DNA of 64,000 bases from Rubrobacter_A sp965214435 (lineage in GTDB: Bacteria; Actinomycetota; Rubrobacteria; Rubrobacterales; Rubrobacteraceae): NCBI GenBank assembly GCA_965214435.1, contig OZ243960.1, forward strand, positions 1,302,001 to 1,366,000, given 5' to 3'. Positions 59,219 to 64,000 of the stretch are shown in pieces. Position numbers and translations under genes: made by a program. How positions within the stretch are numbered: position 1 is the stretch's first letter; each line of letters opens with the position of its first letter. The notes under the pieces were generated by a model. The model was not told the DNA's origin. It was given only the letters and a program-made list of their open reading frames with translations, and did not search any database.

Positions 59219-60021
59219 GGACGAACCTCTCCTGGAATCGGCATACCTTCCAGTTCCCCGAGCATACCGCCGAACGTCTCCCGGTAGCTCTGCATTGCGG
59301 ACAGGTCTACCAGCGCGGCTTTACCCATCTGCTCCCCGTCGTAGCGGTAGACGCCGCCGGGGGCGCTGAAGACCGCCTCCGGATAAGCTCCTGTCTGGTT
59401 CGCGCTCGCGACGTAGAGTGCGTTGTCCAGGGAGCGGGCGGCGCAGGCGAGGTCGTACTGCGGCCCGTAGGGATCTTCCCAGGCCGAGGGAGCCAGGACA
59501 AGCTCTGCCCCGGAGACGGCGGCCTCCCGCACCGTCTCCGGGAACATGAGGTCCCAGCAGATGGAAAGCGCCACCCGCACGCCACCAGCCTCCACGACCG
59601 GCATCTCCTCGCCAACCACGAATACCTCCGGCTCTCGTGCCTGGTGGACCAGCCGCCGCTTGCGGTAGGTGAGCAAGACACCTTCCGGCCCGACGAGGTT
59701 CGCGCTGTTCGCAACAACTTCGGTGTCTACCCTCTCCGGGAAGCCGTAGGCTATATAAACGTCCAACTCTGCGGAGAGCGCCGTAAAGAACGCCGCGCTC
59801 GGGCCGGACACCGCATCTTCGGCATAGTGGGCCGCCGAGCCGAGGTTCGTGTAGCCGGAGGTGAACAGCTCCGGCAAGACAGCCCACCGCAGGGCGGAGC
59901 GGGTAGCCTTCTCCCGCCGCAGCGTTCGGGCGGCGAGAGCGAGGTTCACCTCTACGCTGCCGGGTTCGGGGCTTAGGGAGAATACTGCTACCTCCCCGGC
60001 ACGGGTTACCGGGCCGGTCAC
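59215..60021 (-). CDS. Carbon-nitrogen hydrolase (nitrilase superfamily amidohydrolase)
   Basis: From GTG 60021, which overlaps the transporter stop by 4 nt (GTGA), the protein has 268 residues. The catalytic triad is visible: Glu in LPELFTSGYTN (about 45), Lys in LTYRKRRLV (about 118) and Cys in LSICWDLMFPE (about 151). These enzymes hydrolyse carbamoyl, amide or nitrile C-N bonds. A much longer frame reaching 60777 is an artefact of the opposite coding of the transporter. Two successive GTGA overlaps tie it to the transporter and the cyclase-family gene, so all three act on one nitrogen compound. Confidence 0.9.
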   Translation of the reverse strand: MTGPVTRAGEVAVFSLSPEPGSVEVNLALAARTLRREKATRSALRWAVLPELFTSGYTNLGSAAHYAEDAVSGPSAAFFTALSAELDVYIAYGFPERVDTEVVANSANLVGPEGVLLTYRKRRLVHQAREPEVFVVGEEMPVVEAGGVRVALSICWDLMFPETVREAAVSGAELVLAPSAWEDPYGPQYDLACAARSLDNALYVASANQTGAYPEAVFSAPGGVYRYDGEQMGKAALVDLSAMQSYRETFGGMLGELEGMPIPGEVRP

Positions 60022-61430
60022 TGGCGGAGTTTGCCGGATGTTTTGGTAGTGGTGCTCGCAGCCGAGCCCGTGGCCGAACGGGAGGGTTGGCGGGCGAGCC
60101 GTCCGGCAAAGCGTCCGGCTAAGGTGTAGGTCGCCAGGTAGAGGACCAGGGTCAGGAAGAAGGTCGGCAGGGAAGAGCCGACGGAGAGCGGGCTTATTTG
60201 TGTCCAGTAGAACGCGGCTCCGGCACCGACGATGTAGGCGATCCAGGCCGGGATGTTGTAACCGCCGGTGTACCAGTAGGCCCCGCCGCGCTCCTGGAGC
60301 ATATCGGAGACCTCGTAGTGGCCGCGCTTCAGGATCCAGTAGTCCGCCAGGAGTATCGCGAAGACCGGTATGAACAGCGCGCCTATCAGTAGGAGGAAGT
60401 CCTGGAAGCGGTCCAGGATGCCCTCGTAAAGAGCCCCGATCACGGTTATAACCCCGATGACGAGCGCTGGTTTCCAGAACCCGTCCTGGGAGCGGATGTT
60501 CATGTACGACATAACCGCGCTGTACACCGCCATCACGTTCGTGGTCATTACTGACAGAAATATGACCAGCGCCGCCGGCAACCCGAAGCCGAAGCCCGCG
60601 AGCAGCACGGTCGGGTCGTAGGTCTGTTCCATCCCGCGCAGAAGAGAAAAGCCGGAGACGGTCGCCCCGAGGCCCATGGCGACGATGGTCGCTATGGTAT
60701 AGCCGATCATGGTCCCCGAGATGCCGCCCCTTTGGGTCTTGGCGTTGCGGTTGAAGTCCGCCGCCGTAGACATCCACGAAAACGCGGTAGCCACCACAAT
60801 ATCGAAGCCGAGGGCCGTCGTAACGCTACTATCGACGTCTATAGGCATCGAGACGAGCCTCGAAACATCAAAGCGAGAGAAGAGCGCGTAGAAAACCACC
60901 GCCGAGAGAGCGAGCATCGAGAGTGCGACGACCATCTCCATGCTCTCTATCCCGACGTGTCCCCGGAGCACGATGAGCACCACTATAACTTCGCACAGTA
61001 TCGTGAACAGCGGGAGGTTCGAGTATCCGGTGACCGTCTCTATGGCGTAGTTCATGCTCAACCCGGCGAGCAGCGCCTGGACCCAGCTCCACCCTATAAG
61101 GACCAGGAGGTTTACCGCCGCCGGCAGGTGGCTGCCCCGGATACCGAATGCCCCGCGGGAGGCGACCATCGTCGGGAGCCCGGTCCGGGTACCGATATTC
61201 CCGACCAGCGCGAGTATTAGGGACCCTATAACCGATCCGATAGCCACGATCCACAGCGCCCGGATGTACGGCAGGTCCGGCACCAGCAGCATCCCGGTGA
61301 GAATAGTCGTCACCACCACGTTCGCCCCGAGCCACAACGTGATGGTCCGCCCGAACCCCATCGTCCTTTCTGCGACCGAGTCCGGTTCTACCTTGTCCTG
61401 TCCCAGCCTGGAAGTTATCCACTGCCACAC
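60018..61430 (-). CDS. NCS1-family nucleobase/cyclic-amide:cation symporter
   Basis: A 470-residue membrane protein with about 12 transmembrane segments. NCS1 landmarks: GFGRTITLWLGANVVVTTILTG (about 25-46), ASRGAFGIRGSHLPA (about 89-103), GWSWVQALLAGLS, and FSWMSTAADFNRNAK in helix 6. Members import cytosine, uracil, allantoin, hydantoin or hydroxymethylpyrimidine. The coupled amidohydrolase and cyclase-family genes point to a cyclic amide or ureide, not to thiamine salvage; no TPP riboswitch was seen upstream. Confidence 0.9.
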   Translation of the reverse strand: MWQWITSRLGQDKVEPDSVAERTMGFGRTITLWLGANVVVTTILTGMLLVPDLPYIRALWIVAIGSVIGSLILALVGNIGTRTGLPTMVASRGAFGIRGSHLPAAVNLLVLIGWSWVQALLAGLSMNYAIETVTGYSNLPLFTILCEVIVVLIVLRGHVGIESMEMVVALSMLALSAVVFYALFSRFDVSRLVSMPIDVDSSVTTALGFDIVVATAFSWMSTAADFNRNAKTQRGGISGTMIGYTIATIVAMGLGATVSGFSLLRGMEQTYDPTVLLAGFGFGLPAALVIFLSVMTTNVMAVYSAVMSYMNIRSQDGFWKPALVIGVITVIGALYEGILDRFQDFLLLIGALFIPVFAILLADYWILKRGHYEVSDMLQERGGAYWYTGGYNIPAWIAYIVGAGAAFYWTQISPLSVGSSLPTFFLTLVLYLATYTLAGRFAGRLARQPSRSATGSAASTTTKTSGKLRQ

Positions 61431-61599
61431 GGTACCGGCTCCTTTTTATATTCGACAGGTCTGCAGCAACTGCCCGGCTATTGTCGCCGTACCGGACACC
61501 CGCTGCTACGGCCCGTGGTACATGCCCGGCAGCGGGTACCGGCGGCCAGGATGTACCGCTGGACAAAGATACCGGACGCGGAAAGGACGGGTAACTACC

Positions 61600-63060
61600 C
61601 TACTCTCTACGTCCGGCGGACTTCTCCCCGACCTCCGAAGGTTCGTCGGTCGCGTCGCGGTCGAGTTTGTCGTACTGCTCCCCGAGGAGCGTACGGAGCG
61701 CCCGGTCTTCGGAGTCTTTGGGGGCGAGCGCGTAGATGACACCGCCGAGTACGATCCAGACCAGCAGGATGGCATACTCATACGGCCACACGAGCGACAT
61801 GTCGGTACCCGGCGCGAGCGTCGCCAGGATGACCAGCAGCGCCGCGACACCGCCGACGGCGGGCAGCCACGCCAGGCGCACCCGGTAGGGACTCTCGACC
61901 TGCGGGTATCGTCGGCGTATCCGGTACATGCTCGCTACCCCCAGAAACCAGGCGAGCCCGATGTACACGCCACCGGTATCGAGAAACCAGATCAGGGCTC
62001 CCTCTCCGAGCAACCCGAACGCGAGCGCGAGTACCAGAGTAAAGAGGAGGGCGTTTACCGGCGTGCCGCGCCGCTCGCTGACCCGGGAAAAGGCGCGGGG
62101 AAAGAGTCCGGCGCGGGCGAGCGCTAGCATCATCCGGGAGGTGGCGACGAAAAGCGCCAGGAAGCTCGTCAGGAGGCCGAGGACCGAGATCGTGTAGGCT
62201 CCCCAACCGAGTAGTGGAAAGCCGGCGATGCGGTAGGCGTCTATGGTCCCCTGCTCCAGGGTAGCGGTCCGTTCCCAGGGGAGGATCCAGGCCGAAGCCA
62301 GCAGCACCACGCAGTAGAACGTGCCCGCCACCGCAACGGTGGTTACCACTGCCGTACCTATCCGGCGCGGACTCAGGTTCGCGTCCTCGGCCAGAATCGC
62401 CACCAGACTAAAGCCCGTTAGAAACGTCATGGCGGGCAGGATAAAGCGCAGAGTCTGTGGGACGGGCTCACCATCTGAAGCGTACGGCGGCCAGAAATTA
62501 TCCGGGCTGCCGGCCGCGAAACCCACCACGGCGAGTACCACGCCGATGGCGATGATAATGCCGAAAAATACGAGTTGCGTGCCTCCCCCGAGGCGCATCC
62601 CGTAGGCGTTGACGGCGCACACGACCGCAGCGAGGGCGATACCCACTAGCAGCACCGGCAGGTAGACCGTTGCGCCCGCGATGCTGTAGAGGGGAATCGT
62701 GGCGAGGGAGGGGAATACGTCGGAGAGTAGCATCCCGGCAGCCGTGACGTAGAAGGAGATGGAGCTTATGTAGGCTCCTATAAGCAGCCAGCCGGCGAGA
62801 AAGCCCACGGTGCGGTTGAAAGCCAGGTAGCCGAAGACGATCTCGCCGCCCGCGCGGGGGAACTTCGAGGCCAGTTCCGCGTAGGAGAGTGCTATAAAAG
62901 CCGCGAGCAGCGCGCCGAGGGCGAGACCGAAGATCTCCCCGCCCGCGCCGTACTCGGCGAAAAAGTCCCCGTTCGTGTAGATCCAACTAGTCCCGAGAAC
63001 CCCCGCAGCCCCCAGCGCCACGAGCGCCGGCAGGCCGAGGCTTTTCTGCAACTCGTTCAC
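61600..63060 (-). CDS. APC-superfamily amino acid/amine permease
   Basis: A 486-residue protein with 12 predicted transmembrane segments and a hydrophilic C-terminal tail (about 455-486). Helix 1 has the broken GAAGVLGTSWIY pattern (about 18-29), the second segment ELASKFPRAGGEIVFGYLAF is a classical APC signature, and helix 6 has FTGFSLVAILAEDA. It imports an amino acid or amine. It is the upstream-most minus-strand gene of this group and is separated from the NCS1 gene by 169 bp, so it may be a separate transcript. Confidence 0.88.
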   Translation of the reverse strand: MNELQKSLGLPALVALGAAGVLGTSWIYTNGDFFAEYGAGGEIFGLALGALLAAFIALSYAELASKFPRAGGEIVFGYLAFNRTVGFLAGWLLIGAYISSISFYVTAAGMLLSDVFPSLATIPLYSIAGATVYLPVLLVGIALAAVVCAVNAYGMRLGGGTQLVFFGIIIAIGVVLAVVGFAAGSPDNFWPPYASDGEPVPQTLRFILPAMTFLTGFSLVAILAEDANLSPRRIGTAVVTTVAVAGTFYCVVLLASAWILPWERTATLEQGTIDAYRIAGFPLLGWGAYTISVLGLLTSFLALFVATSRMMLALARAGLFPRAFSRVSERRGTPVNALLFTLVLALAFGLLGEGALIWFLDTGGVYIGLAWFLGVASMYRIRRRYPQVESPYRVRLAWLPAVGGVAALLVILATLAPGTDMSLVWPYEYAILLVWIVLGGVIYALAPKDSEDRALRTLLGEQYDKLDRDATDEPSEVGEKSAGRRE

Positions 63061-63350
63061 CTTTTCTCCCCTATGCCGCGGCTAGCAGTCATTCGCGGGA
63101 GCATAATAAACCTGCGGCCCGTGCGTCCGCTACCTACAACCGGCTAATATCTCCAGATTCCCGGACGGAGCGAGCGCCATACAGTTTTCGTGGTCGGCAA
63201 CTCGCCAGGTGATGCTCCATTTTGTGTACTCTTACCGGTGACCATAAATTTGTCCTGCCGGAGACCGGGAAGTTGTACACCGGGCCGATTACAGTGCTAC
63301 AGTGGTGAATTAGCATTACTTTGCTTGGGACAGCTTTGAGAGGGGGATCT
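63061..63350. other. Divergent intergenic region
   Basis: About 290 bp between the permease start (minus) and the plus-strand leader ORF at 63351. It is AT-richer around 63225-63330 and contains TTGTCC, TTGTAC and TACAGT boxes without a clean promoter spacing. No gene or riboswitch recognised. Confidence 0.4.
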
Positions 63351-63443
63351 ATGACTACTTCTAGGATCTGGCCGGTGGGCGCAGACTACCGCAAGCTTCG
63401 AGCCGGGAGTATTTGGCGGCGCCGCGAGGGTGGGCGCGGGTGA
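63351..63443 (+). CDS. Possible 30-residue leader peptide
   Basis: ATG 63351 is preceded by GAGAGGGGG and opens a 30-codon frame (MTTSRIWPVGADYRKL and a basic end) whose TGA overlaps the GTG start of the next gene by 4 nt. No family is recognised. The good ribosome-binding site and overlap suggest it is translated and couples translation of the ATP-grasp gene. Confidence 0.4.
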   Translation: MTTSRIWPVGADYRKLRAGSIWRRREGGRG

Positions 63444-64000
63444 TCGAGACCTCCCGCCTGAACGAGGTTTTTGACGGGACGGACGAGGTTCGCGAGTTCT
63501 ACCGACCGCTGCTGGACGTTCTGTCCCGGATGGGACCGGAGGAGTTCGCCGGGCGCCGCGAACGAGCGCGGGCCTTGCTAAGAGACCTCGGCGCGACTTT
63601 CCCGCTGCCGGATGAAGACGGGCACGAAGAGCGCGTCCTCCCCGCGGACTGGGTGCCCCGGATAATTCCGCACGACCACTGGGAGGAGCTGTCCGCCGGT
63701 CTGTTGCAGCGCGGACGGGCCATAAACGCCTGGCTAGCGGACCTCTACAACGGAGAGCAGCCCATAGTCCCGGACGAAGTAATGCGGAGCAGCACCTTCT
63801 ACCGCCCAGAGTTGCTGCCGGAGACCGCGCTGGCAACTCCCGTACACGTCTACGGGCCGGACGTCGTACACCTGCGGGACGGCGGATACGTCGTGCTGGA
63901 GGACAACGTCCGGGTGCCGAGCGGCGTCGCCTACTCGGAAGCCGTCCGCCGGGCCGGGCTGGACGCTTTCGGCGAGACCTTTGAACCCTACCGGGTCGGC
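63440..64000 (+). CDS. Circularly permuted ATP-grasp protein, 5' part (cut by window edge)
   Basis: From GTG 63440 the visible 187 residues match the N-terminal part of circularly permuted ATP-grasp enzymes (DUF404/407-type): FYRPLLDVLSRMG, WVPRIIPHDHWEELSAGLLQRGRAINAWLADLY, and the block HVYGPDVVHLRDGGYVVLEDNVRVPSGVAY, which contains the ATP-grasp ENL/EDN-type signature. These proteins are usually encoded with alpha-E and transglutaminase-like proteins and probably form peptide bonds. The gene runs off the window at 64000. Confidence 0.88.
   Translation, partial: MIETSRLNEVFDGTDEVREFYRPLLDVLSRMGPEEFAGRRERARALLRDLGATFPLPDEDGHEERVLPADWVPRIIPHDHWEELSAGLLQRGRAINAWLADLYNGEQPIVPDEVMRSSTFYRPELLPETALATPVHVYGPDVVHLRDGGYVVLEDNVRVPSGVAYSEAVRRAGLDAFGETFEPYRVG

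Noticed and set aside
59215..60777. 520-residue form of the nitrilase-family protein
   Set aside because: The first 250 residues are an out-of-frame reading of the NCS1 transporter gene; GTG 60021 overlapping the transporter stop is the sensible start.
61431..61599. Thiamine pyrophosphate or guanidine riboswitch upstream of the NCS1 transporter
   Set aside because: No conserved CUGAGA or other riboswitch core was found on the minus strand.
1..64000. CRISPR array, insertion sequence, integrase or prophage genes
   Set aside because: No regularly spaced repeats and no transposase, integrase or phage structural signatures were seen anywhere in the window, even at the 37-bp direct repeats.

Overview
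The window looks like chromosomal DNA from a high-GC actinobacterium, most probably Rubrobacter or a close relative. This is inferred from GC-rich third codon positions, frequent GTG/TTG starts, and a gene set typical of that lineage: TopoIB, baeRF protein, paired SPFH proteins, GH65 phosphorylase with OtsB and PPK2, and TrpB2. No database was consulted. I saw no rRNA, tRNA, CRISPR array, transposase or integrase.

Layout. 1-10.1 kb: 3' end of ppk1, a 2H phosphoesterase, a baeRF protein, a GST-family gene with an in-frame UGA exactly at its catalytic Cys position, a CmtR-like ArsR sensor, an unknown protein, an aldo/keto reductase, TopoIB, and the proline-degradation pair PRODH/P5CDH. 10.1-11.1 kb: an AT-richer patch with a NYN-domain protein. 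11.1-25.3 kb: PIG-V-type mannosyltransferase, SHOCT peptide, S9 peptidase, SPFH pair, Asp23 protein, GH114 lipoprotein, TrpB2, a PAS-GGDEF-EAL protein and a second aldo/keto reductase. 25.3-29.0 kb: CoA-disulfide reductase-like protein, Mn/Fe superoxide dismutase, and an ECF-like sigma gene abutting an Ogt/MGMT gene that carries a C-terminal Ada zinc domain.

29.0-49.2 kb is about 20 kb of genes all on the minus strand. From its 5' end it carries an FGGY kinase, HAD-IIA phosphatase, sn-glycerol-1-phosphate dehydrogenase, a chimeric GlpA::RpiB ORF, transketolase, transaldolase, a HAD phosphatase, a second FGGY kinase and a terminator. It continues with GpsA-like and GlpD dehydrogenases, a beta-phosphoglucomutase-like HAD, OtsB, a Cys-rich small protein, GH65 phosphorylase, PPK2, RpiA and Rpe. 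Polyols or ketoses would be phosphorylated, oxidised and fed into the pentose phosphate pathway, and disaccharides cleaved by phosphorolysis. A divergent SorC-family regulator preceded by a 20-bp perfect palindrome faces the cluster.

51.0-64.0 kb: a serine beta-lactamase-like hydrolase. Next is a 6.1-kb block (FMN reductase, MFS exporter, quinone-reductase-like MDR, SDR, LLM flavin enzyme, TetR) flanked by 37-bp perfect direct repeats, one of them in the 3' end of a cyclase-family gene. Then come that cyclase gene, a nitrilase-family amidohydrolase and an NCS1 transporter joined by two 4-nt overlaps, an APC permease, and the 5' part of a circularly permuted ATP-grasp gene.

Main points of interest: the candidate selenocysteine GST with a SECIS-like hairpin; the GlpA::RpiB deletion fusion; the repeat-bounded 6.1-kb block that rewrites a gene's 3' end; and the sigma factor/alkylation-repair pair with inverted Ada domain order.
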